From positions 71,679,501 to 71,743,500 of the forward strand of contig NC_060215.1 in the NCBI RefSeq assembly GCF_021130785.1: a stretch of 64,000 bases of DNA, written 5' to 3'. The notes under the pieces are model-generated. The model was given only the letters and a program-made list of their open reading frames with translations. It was not told where the DNA came from and did no database searches. Of this stretch, positions 27,350-40,160 are shown piece by piece (the first letter of the stretch is position 1; every line of letters starts with the position of its first letter). This stretch comes from Homalodisca vitripennis (taxonomy: Eukaryota; Arthropoda; Insecta; Hemiptera; Cicadellidae). The position numbers were made by a program, and so were the translations under genes.

Positions 27350-29060
27350 AAGTCATTTCACTACAGCCTGCTCTCATGTCTTTCAGTGTCACTACTAACC
27401 GGAAACAGCTCTCAACGGAAGTGATGGTTTGGGAAAGAGCATGCCATAATGTACCCCATTATTGGTTATCACAGTTTAATATATTATTTAATTTAATATT
27501 ATACTTTTCCCATTTGCTTCAATTACTTACCATACAGACTAATAGTTAAATTTTTAATGACACGATTATCTTTATAGCGATATTGTATTTTTATTAAAAT
27601 TTCAAAGACTTCGGTATAACAAGGGGTATGTCTGAGCTGTTTGACTCCATGCACCCCCACTCTTAACACTTGGCACGTCAAAAGTGGTCTAGTCAAGCTC
27701 GTTAAAAACTTTCGCCTGAACAACATCGGCACAAGCTTGTCACCAGTTGTGTTTTACGACACAAGGAAGTGTTGTTGAGTTATCATATGAACTGAAAGTG
27801 AATCTCTTTATTGTATTTCTTTTTTATAACATCAGTAAAAAAGACTATTATGCGACGGATTTCCTAGACTAAAGCTAAATGTAATTCACAATTAATGCAG
27901 GGTTCCCTTCACGTTTCGTAAAAGTTGAGGTTGTGGTTAGAAATCGCGTTATGATTTAATATGTTTGATAAGAAACGAGCAAGTGTGGTTAATGTCGTGA
28001 ACAATCTAGCTGAATTGATTTTCGGAAACCTTCATTCAGCTCACACCTGGACCCATCTTGCTATTTTTATGTCCTGAGTTTACATTTCCAAAATTCGCCA
28101 TTTCCTTAAATAGGCATTCTTTTGAACCAAACTTTCTTTACAAACCTTCTAAAATCTTGAAGATCTATAAATATATTTTCGTGTTTCTCACAAAGCTCAA
28201 TTTATAAGATAGGCTTATGTCATGTGAAATACGGAATGCCATGTAATCTTTGGATACTATTTTCAAATTAAAAGTATGTCATTTGATCAAATTAATCCGC
28301 TTCCATGTGCATTTAAGTAACACAAAGAAAATTTTAACTTCTGATATATAATTCAATACAATGATATATTCATACTTTCTCTACAGTGTTAAGCAATAAA
28401 ACATACTAGGACTTTCCTGATCAAGCGGCTGGCAAATAAAAGAATTATTACAAGTTTAAAAAGCTATGTGTTCAATTAGCCACAATGGAAACATCATTAT
28501 TTAATTTAGACGCGTTAGTAAAATGCTTGTAAAACTGTATAAATTTTATGTTGCGTTTAAAATGTCTTCAATCAAATTCCTTGTGATCCTTGAAATTTGA
28601 TATTCGCTTAACTAATTACGATAAAGTATTGTTTCGTGCTTTGAATTATGTATTTTTATATCTTAAAATTTGTGTTTGCATGTTACTTGTGCATTTATTT
28701 CAAATGACTTGCCTTTAAAGTCGAAATTTTTATTCTGTTAAAATGGTGATATATATAAAACAATATAACGCCAATATTAATATCGTATTGTATTGCAAAG
28801 AATGCTTACTGAGTATTTTAAACAACATATTTTTGAAATACCTTCGATGTATTGTAGTGCATCTAATGCTAAACATTATCAAAGTTTAATACTTCATAAT
28901 ACAATAAATAACAAAAACTAAATTACAATATTAAAAATGTATTACGTAACGGTAAAACTTAATTGTTGCATATAAAAATATTGTTTACATTGTTTATTTT
29001 TTACATATATGTTGACATAAACCTAGTCTTCTTCTAGTTATAAATGTATTAAAACTGTTA
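27350..29060. other. AT-rich stretch, nothing recognised
   Basis: No gene, RNA or structured repeat is recognised. Confidence 0.45.
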
Positions 29061-29103
29061 TTAAACCACAATTATAGTTTTATTTTGACAATGGAAGGAT
29101 TGT

Positions 29104-29193
29104 GAAGGAAGCAGGATTTTTCCGGACATTTGCCATCGTTCAGTGAAACAAGAAATCAGTGACACTACGTTTCGACCAGTGGCCTCTGGTCAG
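29104..29193 (-). repeat. Repeat family C (hammerhead-like), minus copy
   Basis: Read on the minus strand from 29,193: CTGA, then a GACCAG/CTGGTC hairpin (arms 29,186-29,191 and 29,174-29,179), then GAAACGTAGTGTCAC, then ATTTCTTGTTTCACTGAACGA and GGCAAATGTCCGG. It is an inverted copy of 29,422-29,524. The order CTGA / stem / GAAACG resembles the conserved layout of type I hammerhead ribozymes found in Penelope-like retroelements, but this copy lacks a clean CTGANGA core, so activity is not claimed. Confidence 0.6.
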
Positions 29194-29421
29194 CTTAAAT
29201 GGTTGGTAGACGAAGGCAGACGTATTGTGACCTGTATTCTATACTTCAGTTTTAATGATTAGTGTTGTGTATAGTTTTTTATTAAGTGTATGTCTTTAGA
29301 GTTAGTGAAGTTGACACACAACATGGTGGTTCTGATTCCTGACTTAGGCGTGCCACAACGCTTTGGTATGCTTAGTTTATTTTAACCTAGTTTGTAATTA
29401 TGTATTAGGTTAGTTCTTTAC

Positions 29422-29524
29422 CTGAAGAAGAGATCAGATTACAGATCTCGAAACGTAGTGTTACTCATTTCTTGTTTCACTGATCGATGGCAAATGTACA
29501 GAAAAATCATGTTTCCTTCAGAAT
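29422..29524 (+). repeat. Repeat family C (hammerhead-like), plus copy
   Basis: CTGAAGA at 29,422-29,428 matches the CTGANGA hammerhead core. One extra A follows, then a perfect 6-bp stem (GAGATC 29,430-29,435 with GATCTC 29,444-29,449) and GAAAC at 29,450-29,454. The rest, to about 29,524, is shared with the inverted copy at 29,104-29,178. Stems I and III of a hammerhead cannot be drawn convincingly, so this is a hammerhead-like motif, probably a decayed Penelope-type element end. AATTATAG occurs at 29,064 and 29,522, possibly a target duplication around the whole pair. Confidence 0.55.
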
Positions 29525-29529
29525 TATAG

Positions 29530-32500
29530 CTTTAAACATCCATTTTGAAATGTTTAGAGCCCGTATTCCAAAGAGAACGGTTATCTTGTGTATTCAAGCT
29601 GTTAATATGTCGTTAATTGCCAGAGTTATACTTTTCAAAACCCGAGACTAGTAGGTACCAAGAAATTTCCAGGATTTCGAATTTTGAGTTCTGTATCATG
29701 TAGTATAAATTTACATTTGAAATGTTCCATAATACAACATACGACCTGTTTAGTCAAAAGGTGTTTTAACACTCTGCGGACATACTAACCACTAAGTGTT
29801 TTATGATGTATGTGTAAATTAACTATTTCACTGAATATTTTAACCCGCTTTTAAAATGTTACTAATACATTTTTTGGTAAACATGAGTTGTAAAAATTCA
29901 TTTCAGATGTCTGTAAGAATTAATTTTTGTACAAAGTTCGCAGACTCACAATGCGTATGCGTCACTTCGCTCCAAGCTACAAGTTTAAGTTTGATAGCCA
30001 AAACAAGTGATTCATCCTTAAACATTTACCCAAAACAAACTTAACATAGTTCACTTTTTATAATAAAAGGCTCAATAAGGACAAAGGGGGCTGAATTACA
30101 TCGAACTTTGCTGTATAATACTAAACACACATTAGTTATACTAATACTACGCTCACTACACATGCTAGTTAGGCCCACCATGTCTACACATGGTTTTTGG
30201 GAGCCACAAACCTAGACGTTTAGAAAATATTATTTAAAACATTATAGTATATGAAATAATTAGTATGGTAATATATTTCTTAAATTGTTTCATTTATCCC
30301 AACTAGTCGTTTGAAAATTGCAAAATATAAACATCAGGACAGAAAAAGAAGAAGTTGGTGCAATGGTATGTTTATGAGAATTTGAAAATTTTATAAATAT
30401 ACAGAAAAAAATACTGTACGTTTTATTGGTATATCTATGATAATGTAATATATAAAATATTATTCCAATCTGTATAAAAATATTATTATATTCTTGTGGC
30501 TGGGTATTAGATTACAATCTCTTTATATTTTAACTTAGGAATTCATGGTTAAAACATTCATGATTTTTTTTACTGATAAAAATACGATTTACATTTTTCA
30601 ATTTCTTTAAATTTCTCGAAGCATTTATTACCTTCTGACGCAACTGAGAAGTACTTTGAATTACCACCTGCATGGAATAAACATGTTCTTGAAAAATGAA
30701 TGCTTCATTGTTATAAAAACAGTGTGAGTCATTTATTAGGTTCAGTAAAATAGATTATAATACTAATAATAACTGTTAATTTAAATACACAAAATGAGTA
30801 AGAGTTACAATATGAAACATCTAAAACTTAAATAGTTATTTTTAAAATTTAAAAATTACCACCACCATTAAAATGGTGTCTACTTTATATTCTTATTATT
30901 TGTTCAGTTTGAATTATATTATAACAATATATGAAGTGGAAATTAGGATTTTAACTCATCGAATGGCTTTTTAACTTATACAGATTTTTATGGATACTAA
31001 ATGTATACTAGCCATTAAAATCGCCAGATTAAAATATTTTAACAAACAATTATAAATTATAATTGGTTTTTCGCTTCCAATTCCTCACCACAATTAATTT
31101 AACAATAAAACTAAAATATTTTAATTGTAATCTAAATTAATTAATTGTAAAACTAAAATTAATATTTTTATTTTAATCAGAATATTTAATAACTATAATT
31201 AATATTTATGAAAGCATGTGTTTGTTAAAATAAATATCTTTAAGATTTAAATTAGTTTGTTAATGCCTCACAATGTCTTCAATGAATACAGTGCACGAAA
31301 ATAGTGCACTTTGTTTGTGACTTTTCTGATTAGGCTTTATATCATTTGTATTAACTAAATAACGCAAAAGCGATGTACAGGTTGTATTTCAAATTTAGTC
31401 TTTATTACGATTACTTAATGGATATTATTCGGTTTATCCAACAGTACCCAAAATATTGTAATTTCTAAAGAAAATCTAAAACTGTAAGGAAGTCATGTCA
31501 ATATATCAATAGCGTCGACATACAACTTAAGGCTTTGCATTAATTTTGTTAAAATATATTCATGGGAAACGATTACTATAATTGTAATGCAATTCAAAAT
31601 AATAATAGTAAACATCAGAAGTGAGTTTGCGTAATACAACATACCTTGCGTTCACTCATAGTATAATCAACCTACCACTCCGTTACCATAATTTTTCTAT
31701 CAGTTCTCTACGCGTTTTCTAACATGAAAAAAACTAAGATTTAAGCAGAAAAAAATTTATTTCGTTTTTAAAATATTACAACCGTATGCAAAATGAAGAC
31801 AATGAGAAAAATAATAATGGAAAGAGAAGTGATCCTAGGTGATGAATATGAGTTTCAATACGTATTGCTTATAAAAGTAAAGAATTTATTTTATTTAAAG
31901 GACAGTACATCAATTAAGTTTTAACAGATGAAATAATTTCATTCCATAATGAAGGGTTTAAAATGTTAAAGTAGTACCAGATTTAAATAGAGCTTTTGAT
32001 ACTTTGGATTGTATTTGAAACTCTTATTTATCCTTGTAGTTTACTATAATGTATGTATGTAAACGTATATTTTCTGGATACTTCAATTAATTGTATCATA
32101 GGTGTAAACACATTTAAGCAACATAATTCAAAGAAATGCGGTTTTTATTTGTTTTTTCTTGCATTTTCCTTGTGTTTATATTTATATACGTTCATCAATA
32201 GTTACTGAAATAATTATTTTTCCGACTTTTTTAATACCGTATCGACAAAAGACAATTTTACATTTACCTCTGATTGAATTACCTCTTATATGAACTTTTT
32301 CAGTTAGTTTCATACTTTCCACCAGGTTCTAATTCCACTAAACTTTCCATTAATTAATATTTAATAATTAACTTAATACAAGTGTAGTTAATTAATTTTA
32401 GATTTTAGTTTAATTTGTTATTCCTAAAAGTAAAAAGTTTCACACAAGCAAGAAATATAATATTATTTATTATGAGTATAAATTTTATTGTTAGTAAGTA

Positions 32501-32815
32501 CTTGCGTATAATTTCTAATATTTTAATATTTTTCCCATTATCTTGTTTGTAGTTTTCGAATTAAGCACATGCGCAGTTATTTTATTATTATTACTTGGGC
32601 AAAATTATTATTGTATACCTAAAATTACAAAAGTATACCAGTCAGTGTTGTATTTAATTAATGTGTGTATGTATTGATCCATCATATACTGTTATTAGTA
32701 ATTGGTGTTATATGTACTAAAAGTGATTACATTTTCCTATTTTACTCAGTTTACCATGCCTTATTTTTAATAGCACTAAATTATTAAAACAAAAACTCTA
32801 AAGAGGAATTAAACG
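29530..32815. other. Very AT-rich stretch, nothing recognised
   Basis: No coding similarity or structured repeat is recognised. 30,740-31,260 is among the most AT-rich parts of the window. Confidence 0.45.
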
Positions 32816-32824
32816 ATAGGATAC

Positions 32825-32975
32825 ACTTGGAACCTGAGGTCATCAGCTCAATGAGGAGTGACCAATCTTCCACACCATTTTTTTGACCTGAGCGGCGAGA
32901 TGGAACAGTTTTTGTTTATATTTGTTCACCGGCCTTGACTAGAACCCAATAAAGAGAAGAAGAATAAATTATTCG
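32825..32975 (+). mobile_element. Possible retroelement 3' tail
   Basis: A patch richer in GC than its surroundings ends in AATAAAGAGAAGAAGAATAAA, a polyadenylation signal followed by an A-rich short repeat. This is the usual look of a LINE 3' end, but no ORF precedes it and no target duplication was identified. Confidence 0.25.
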
Positions 32976-32979
32976 TGTA

Positions 32980-33725
32980 TCTGAAGATTTAAAACTCACA
33001 CAAGCAATTCATATTGCGGTAAGACGGTATTTGAAATATCGAACTGACTTTCTCTAAAGCCAATTTATTAAGTACAGTTATTTTTTATTTTGACTGCACT
33101 ATTATTTTATTCAAAGTATTACAATTTTAATTTTAAATTACATTGAATTAAAACATTTCTTTATAGCAAACGCTGTAAAACCAACAATGAGATTAGTTTG
33201 TCATATAAAATACTCAAACTCGTAATTATTAAACAAATATAAAAACTATTTATGAAAAAAGTTCACAGTTTACTCCCTATCGCTTTCGAAAAAATCATGA
33301 TCCACATATTCTTAATTTGTCACTTAATAATGTACGGATCACGTAGATTACACAAACTATTTCACTTTAATTCATCATTACAAAAATTATAACACATTAT
33401 TGTAGGCCTACATACGACTATAGTTATAATTGTTAAGCAAATCACAAATTACAAGATTTAAATATACAAATTACAAGATTATATATAAACACATCAACGA
33501 CAGCATAAAGTGAAGTATTACCTCTAAACTCTGAGAGGTACGAGGCCCGTTAGTTCCTGTCTCGATTTATTTAATAAATTGTCACAGAATGAATGTAAAA
33601 AAAATAAATATTAAAATGTTCAAAAATGCAGCAATAATTATTTAATTCTATTAAACTATTGAGTAAAAGTGCAATATTGAGAATTACTACTCCGTGCTAT
33701 CACTAAAGTATGAAAGGTAGATAGG
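32980..33725. other. AT-rich stretch, nothing recognised
   Basis: No feature is recognised. Confidence 0.45.
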
Positions 33726-33729
33726 TGCT

Positions 33730-34080
33730 GACCAACGTTGGAAGAGCGGTGTGCAGCGAGCAGTGTGTAGTGAGTGCCTGGTATGTAGGGGGTCGGAGCG
33801 GCCGGCGCGGCTGGCGGTGTAGGCAGGGACTGCGCTCACAGACCTCTTCTTCTCGACTGTTGGAGAATCAATGATGACTTCTGACGCGCGGAGTCCTGGC
33901 ACTCCAGATGCTGTCACCCTTCCCTGTCCTGTCCGTCCTGTCCCGTCCCTATCCTCTACTTTTCTCCACACATCGATCTCTACCACTACCGCTGCAGTGC
34001 CAATTGAATTGTCGCAGGATGACGTCTGTAGGTACCGCGCCACTTTCCACTTACATTTCACACCTCCTAATCCTTCCTAT
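33730..34080. promoter_or_regulatory. CpG-dense block, candidate promoter/5' exon
   Basis: The sharpest GC and CpG rise in the first 50 kb: about twelve CpG in 33,790-33,905, then a CT-rich segment with repeated TCCTGTCC/GTCCC units at 33,920-33,960. ORFs cross it on both strands (124 codons minus, 33,687-34,061; 71 and 61 codons plus) but carry no recognisable domain, so they probably reflect the loss of AT-rich stop codons. It could be a promoter/5'UTR exon of a host gene, or a GC-rich transposon fragment. No splice structure could be established. Confidence 0.3.
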
Positions 34081-34089
34081 TTTTAGTTC

Positions 34090-35810
34090 GTAGAAATCCT
34101 CTCAAGAAGAAGCCTATGTCGGAATTGTTATGAGTGTTCAACTGAGTTACTTCATTGTGATGTTTTTCTCATTTTGTCAATCCGCAAACCACACATCCAA
34201 CACATGATTCACATCCAAACAAATTAGAAGAAATCCTACTATCTAGAAGAATCTCGCTATCATGAATATGTATATTTAACACTGTGCTTCTTCAAAAACA
34301 AGATGCAAATGTCCTAACGTATCCTAGAAATAAATTTCAAATAGTGTCAACTTTGCTTACTTTAGGCTTTACCTTTTGGCTTCCAATAATTTATTTCAAA
34401 TTAATTGAGTTTTTTATGTTCATTAAGATCGCAATCTTAAACCATCATAAAGCTCTAGAACTGAAACTATAAAAAGCACGGGATGACAAACCTTATTTGA
34501 ATGGCAACATGTGCATAAACATGAATCCTTAAAAATGGGGATTGGTCATAATGTTTTGGCTTATTTTTCAAAATGGTTCATATGAACCATATTCATATGA
34601 CAAATCGATATTCGCTTATGTTAGTATAAGTAATCTGGAATCCGAAAAATGCTTAGAAATATAATACTTATACATCTTATGAAAATAAAATCCTATATAA
34701 CAACAAAAATCTAAAAACTTATTTTTTGTGAAATGAATAACCCTCTCTGAGGGCAACACATAAATACTAGTTTTTTGAAAATTGTTATGAGTTAAATGTT
34801 AAGAAATCATTTAATGAAACGAAAATACATCATTTATTAACTTATGAAACGAAATAGGAAAGCTCTAACTATAAAACGTTTTTTAAGATACTCAAATTTT
34901 GCCAGTCGAACTGTCGTACATATCATGCCAAAATAGCCAAGAAACCCAAACAGCAGAAAAAATGAAACCTTTCTTAAATGTTGAGTGCGATAATATGTCA
35001 TACATGCCTAACACCCACAGTGGCTTCGGACCAATTGTCTGTAAGGAATCAGACAAGAACCTTTAATGATGATTAGATGCTCCACAAGACTCAAGTTCGT
35101 CATGTTTATAGCAAAAACACTGCTCACGTGTTCAGAGAAAATCATTTTGGACTCTATGAAAACACCAAGACTAGATACACTATTAATCGTGCATCTGGCC
35201 AAAATCCTACACAGCTTGCTTTCTCTTAATCATTCTACACCCCGTTGTAAAGAACTAATTGTTTTTTTTTAGTAAAAGTATATACTGCAGGAGTTTTTAT
35301 GTACAGTTCAAAAACCAGTACCTACAGAGATTACAGAAAAAATGACGATAAAGAAGTTATTATGTTTAAGAATCCTTTACACCAGGATGAGACGTCGCAG
35401 CTCAAATTTAGTTAACTTAAACTAAATAGTGAAGAATTCGTGTTTGGAATCAATCATAATAATTTATGTAATAAATGAATAGTAGATTTTGGTTTATCCT
35501 TAGTAGAATTCTACCCTGTTTTAATAAGTTAAGCAAGTCTAAAAGGAACGATTTGCACGAGTACGTACATAATTTTCATACTTGCTTGTTTTAAGTTGCG
35601 TAATGGAGTTTAAACTATTAAAAGATTCTTAACATATAAAGATTCAATGTGTTGTATTCGTTGCAGAACCATATTCGTTTCCTATAGATGTAACGTTTTA
35701 TGTTAACAGTTCGTGTATTCAAAAATCCTAATCAAAAAATAAAGAGAGTTCGAGAGGTCTGAAACACCCTGCATATTCTTTCTCTCTGTATATTTTTCTG
35801 TAATAATTGT
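34090..35810. other. AT-rich stretch, nothing recognised
   Basis: Overlapping short ORFs on both strands near 35,008-35,272 have no family features. Nothing else is recognised. Confidence 0.45.
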
Positions 35811-35814
35811 TGCT

Positions 35815-35847
<33 letters not shown>

Positions 35848-35907
35848 GTGTGTGCGTGTGCGTGTGCGTGTGTGTGTGTGTGTGCGCGTGTGTGTGTGCG
35901 CGCGCGC

Positions 35908-35962
<55 letters not shown>
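35815..35962. repeat. Compound TA-TG-CG-TG tract, strictly alternating
   Basis: The run passes from (TA) 35,817-35,846 through mixed TG/CG to (CG)12 at 35,899-35,922, then (TG) to 35,961. Every step alternates pyrimidine and purine without a break for 148 bp. The ORFs crossing it translate into dipeptide repeats and are artefacts. Confidence 0.97.
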
Positions 35963-35963
<1 letters not shown>

Positions 35964-35964
35964 C

Positions 35965-36588
35965 ATATTTGTTATTTTTATGTTGCAAAAACACGTTTAG
36001 AATTATGATAATTAATATGAAAGTACTGTTCTTGATTTGGACTTCCCTTTATAGAAATTAATTTCCTTTAGTGGCATTATGTGATTTGATAGAACTATAA
36101 ATATGAGATATGAACTGAATAGTTGTATGGTGTAAAACTATAAACTATCCATTGGAGTTAACATGTGCTACGTGTCAAATGCCTACTCGCATATACAAAA
36201 TGTTGGTATAATGATACCAACGATGGAACCAGAGAAGAAATACTTAATATAAACTTACTGTAGATATTAGTGCCGTGTGACTCAGATAGTAATATAATAT
36301 TGTTTGGAATTTGTTAAAAAGTAATCCCAATTAGTAATCCACTTCATATGTTATACATTAAGTTTTGGTATGAGTAAACTGTTGGTAATATCTACTACCT
36401 TACCCATATGACGTAAGAATGTAGTGGAAGAATTACTAGAATGAGTGTAGGTAGGACAATTAACGCACGGGTTAGTAAGATTTGGAAAGTAGGATCGGTG
36501 AATCATACGATAGTGAGTATACAATCTAGTTTTTCTTGAAACCGATGTACAATAAATTTCAGAAATAAGAAATTAATTGATCGTCAGC
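35965..36588. other. AT-rich stretch, nothing recognised
   Basis: No feature is recognised. Confidence 0.45.
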
Positions 36589-36589
36589 C

Positions 36590-36785
36590 GCAGTTCGGTG
36601 GATGTCGAAATGGAACAGGGGAGATTAAAAGGGTTAAAAGTATAAAATTATTATTTTTTCCAACGTTATAATTACTTGACACATTTAAAAACAACCGCCA
36701 GACAAGTAAACAAGTGTTACATTAACGTCAACTAACCGTATACAGAAGGCCTACTTCCTACTTTCAACCTGTTCTTCTAATTGCT
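36590..36785 (+). repeat. Dispersed repeat family D, copy 1
   Basis: Shares an ordered series of blocks with 54,335-54,500: GGTGGA.GTCGAAATGG, AAAAGT.TAAAA, TTGA.ACATTTA, CAGA.AAGTAAAC, and a final TACAGAA. The copies are diverged and ungapped similarity is short. The element class is unknown and it has no ORF. Confidence 0.5.
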
Positions 36786-36789
36786 TAAT

Positions 36790-38695
36790 AATTATTATTA
36801 GTTGATAATATTATACAATTTACAAATGAGTGTACACTAATAAATCAATCTTACCCTTCAGAGTTGATAATAATAATTTATTATAACATTCTGATGTTGT
36901 ATACTGAAACTATACCCGGGACTAATCGCTGACTGACTTTCTTATTTCAAAAACATGTTCCTAATGTCCTGAAAAATTCCTTTATGACTTCACAAAGTTA
37001 TTTTAGCAAATCATTTTCCTGGTAAAAATGCTTCCCTTTAACTGGAAGATCGCAAACCTTCGGAGTGTTGCAATCACAAAGTAAGGATGATTACCACGAA
37101 ACCGCCTAAAAAAACCTCAACTAATTACTTTTAAGCCGACACACATACAATATAACTACTAATTATGTGTCTGACGGTCGGTTTTAAGTTTATCAAACAA
37201 TAACAAATACAATATGAGAAGAAATATCGTTTCATATTTTAACACTTTCGATATCCTTCTATGTCAACTAATTGATGAGTTTTTATTGTGCACTCTAAAT
37301 AAAATATTAAAAGTTAATCAAATTTGTAAGCTAAGCAGTATTTCTCAACCAAAATCTCTTTATATTCCTACACATACAATAAAACTCGATAGATACGATT
37401 AAATACTGTACAGGAGCATGCGAGTTACCACAGTTACCAACTTGCCCAGGTATAATAACTTAGAACAACATTATATTGAACAATAACTCACTTTTTATAC
37501 CAGTTGGACTGTTTGGGTCGTACATAAGTGTGAGGCACTATATTTAATATCTTCAACATAATTGGACAATGCAGATGTGTGATCGCAGAGTCTCGAGACT
37601 GCAGGCTGCTGGGAGTTCTGACGTCTTGATTGGAACTCTCAAGAGATACTGGCTGCCACTTACAAGAACTGTATGGAATATGTGTCACCGATAAATTTCT
37701 GACCAGAATTCAAGCACGTAAACTGAACAAATAAATAGATTCTGTTTAGTTGACAATTTAATTTTTAATTATTGTAGAAGTTATTATTCCACATGTTAAA
37801 ATAGATACGAAAGACGTTTATTTTAGAATTATGTAGGGTTAAGAGTTACATACCTTGACATTTGCGGTAAGTAACCTGGACATCCATGGCGTTGCCCAGA
37901 TGTAAGAGACAAATCGGTTTTTGCTGTACTCAGTTTATGTTAAACTGGATCATATAAACAAGGCAAAAGTGAACCTTCCTGTAAGGAACATACATGCATT
38001 TAATTCAATATCTGGTATTTTAAATCATACGTAGAACATTTTTTTCTCTTATTTTTGAGACACAATTTTGAGATACAAAAGGTGCTAAATCCACAGTTTA
38101 GAATGGTTTTCCGGTGCAGATAAAGCACCGCATTATCTAAGAGTGCCATTTTCTTTCATTTAATTTATGTTTACCTTATAACGAATCCTCGCCCGTCGTC
38201 GTGAAGTCAAAATTTGTCGCGTACAGTGTGACTACTCCGCGGTCGGTCATTTATACCGCGTTGTATTAAATAACATTGACGCATATAGGGCTTCTTATAA
38301 TGCGTAAATAAACCGCTCCAGTTTTTCCATCTGCACTATCCCCTAACTATTGTCCAATATTCTAATGTTATTAGTGTTTCTGCCTGTTGCACACACAGTC
38401 GTAGAGCCAGAACAAGCAGCGTGTTCTGCACTTTACGCTTGATGTGTACGACCGTGTAAAACCTAAGAGGTGAAATCTTCAGTTGTAAAGTTTTAGGACT
38501 GAAGGTGAAATAAGATTAGGGCCATGTAGTGGAACCCATGAAAGAGACATTCTAGACTATACATGATCAATTATCGCTGGTAAGCGAGCAAATCGCTGTT
38601 ATAAACAACAACTCCACCGAATAGTCACGGATAACCACACTCCACTAAAAATCTATGGACTATCTACAAAATACTGACTCACTATTTGGAAACAA
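36790..38695. other. Mostly AT-rich, nothing recognised
   Basis: A CpG-richer patch lies at about 38,180-38,270. The short minus ORF at 37,488-37,688 has no recognisable domain. Confidence 0.4.
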
Positions 38696-38759
38696 TTTTC
38701 TATGTTCTGTAATATCAATGTGCTTGTAGCTTTCTTCTCACAGTACATCCGCTGTATCG

Positions 38760-38995
38760 CCTCACAACTTTCCTCAACCCAATCACTCCAACCCAACCGG
38801 AGTGGCCATCTTAAAAATCGTGTCAAAAGTCCATCGCCATCCTCGAGCCTTGGCTTTAGTAGCCCTTCAATAAATCTCGGTCATTCAGGTGATTTCGTGA
38901 TCTCGGTATCCCTAGTAGATAAGGACGAGGCCTGAATCTTCTATTTAGTGTCGAAGATGGCTTATATTGTATTGTCTGAAAAAAAAAAAAACAGG
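38760..38995 (+). mobile_element. Candidate retroposon 3' end with poly(A)
   Basis: A GC-richer block (38,760-38,935, containing a 77-codon ORF from 38,702 without recognisable domain) is followed by AT-rich sequence and an A13 run at 38,979-38,991. Two copies of AAACAGGTAAAAC follow. This is the layout of a retroposed transcript, but neither the family nor a target-site duplication could be confirmed. Confidence 0.3.
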
Positions 38996-39009
38996 TAAAA
39001 CACACAAAC

Positions 39010-39440
39010 ACAAAACAGGTAAAACAGGGCAGGTAGGTTTTTATTTGTATTGTATATAAAGAAAAGAATAATATTGCAAGTAAAAGGAAATTATAGTATT
39101 ATTATTCACATTACTTTTACATTTCAATATATCCAACCCAACATGACAAATAATAGGATGACCAACTGAGATCGTACAGCCACTGCAGCTCTGGTAACAA
39201 TTATGTCTAGTACGTAGGGTTTATATTTTTTCCTCGGTAACCACTAATCGTTATTCAATTAAGCAGGTTCTATAGAAGCTTCCATTATCCGATCAAGACG
39301 CAAGTAAGCGTTTGTAGCCACCTTCTTTAGTTTTAACTATACCTACGATATAGGGGGTCCTCCCCTTCCAGAAGCATACATTTGTCGTACCTCCTAGGCC
39401 AACATGTTAGCTGTAGCCATGTAGGTATTCTTGTAAATCA
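39010..39440. other. AT-rich stretch, nothing recognised
   Basis: No feature is recognised. Confidence 0.45.
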
Positions 39441-39444
39441 AAGG

Positions 39445-39480
39445 GATATTTCCGGATGTTTTCCATCGTTTAATGATATT
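39445..39480 (-). repeat. Repeat family C fragment
   Basis: The reverse complement (AACGATGGAAAACATCCGGAA) matches the CACTGAACGATGGCAAATGTCCGG block of the 29-kb family C copies. Only this terminal block is preserved. Confidence 0.5.
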
Positions 39481-39609
39481 TAGATTCCTTGTATCACTGT
39501 AACATTCAATCAAAAAGATTAAAAAGTCAATAAAAATAAAGTATTGACTCTCGAGTTCCCAATATCGCAACGTACATAACAAGACGCGGATTTGTTTTCG
39601 ATACAACAC

Positions 39610-40155
39610 TAAAAATGATAAAATAACACAATTCGCTTTCTATGAACAAGGATCAAAGAATACACTACCGTCAAAATGGCCGGCATTTATTTGTACGCTC
39701 AATTACCCTGTAGAATAAAATATTGTTTCATATTAACAATAAGAAAATAAATTTTATATTTTTCTTTTGAGGGTATGATGAGGAGGTTAGTATTATAACT
39801 CATAAGCGTACATAACAAATTTAAAGACTAAAAAGTAATGCCCTGATCAAGAATCGTGTAGAAAGCTGTTAATAAAATGGTTTAATTCTTTGTTGAGTTG
39901 CTGATGATTCACGACTAACGTGTTAAATAATTTAGTGTAATTAATTATCTGTAGCTTATATAAAAAATATATTCTTTTATATCAATAGGTTTAGAACTAT
40001 AATTAAGTAACAATAATAATTATTAATATAGCACCAGAGGAAATAATTTTATGAATGTCATGAATACCAACGTCAATTCATATAATATCAATATATTATA
40101 TTTAATAATTATTACCAATATATATGTAATGTGTATTATCAAATGCTATACAGTA
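39610..40155. other. AT-rich stretch, nothing recognised
   Basis: No feature is recognised. Confidence 0.45.
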
Positions 40156-40160
40156 ATATG

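Noticed and set aside
33687..34061. 124-codon minus ORF as a gene
   Set aside because: Opposed by ORFs on the other strand in the same GC-rich block, no domain, and GC-rich DNA has fewer stop codons.
35703..36061. ORFs of 84-88 codons on both strands
   Set aside because: Translation of the TA/TG/CG tract (Thr-His, Arg-Ala and Tyr-Ile repeats).
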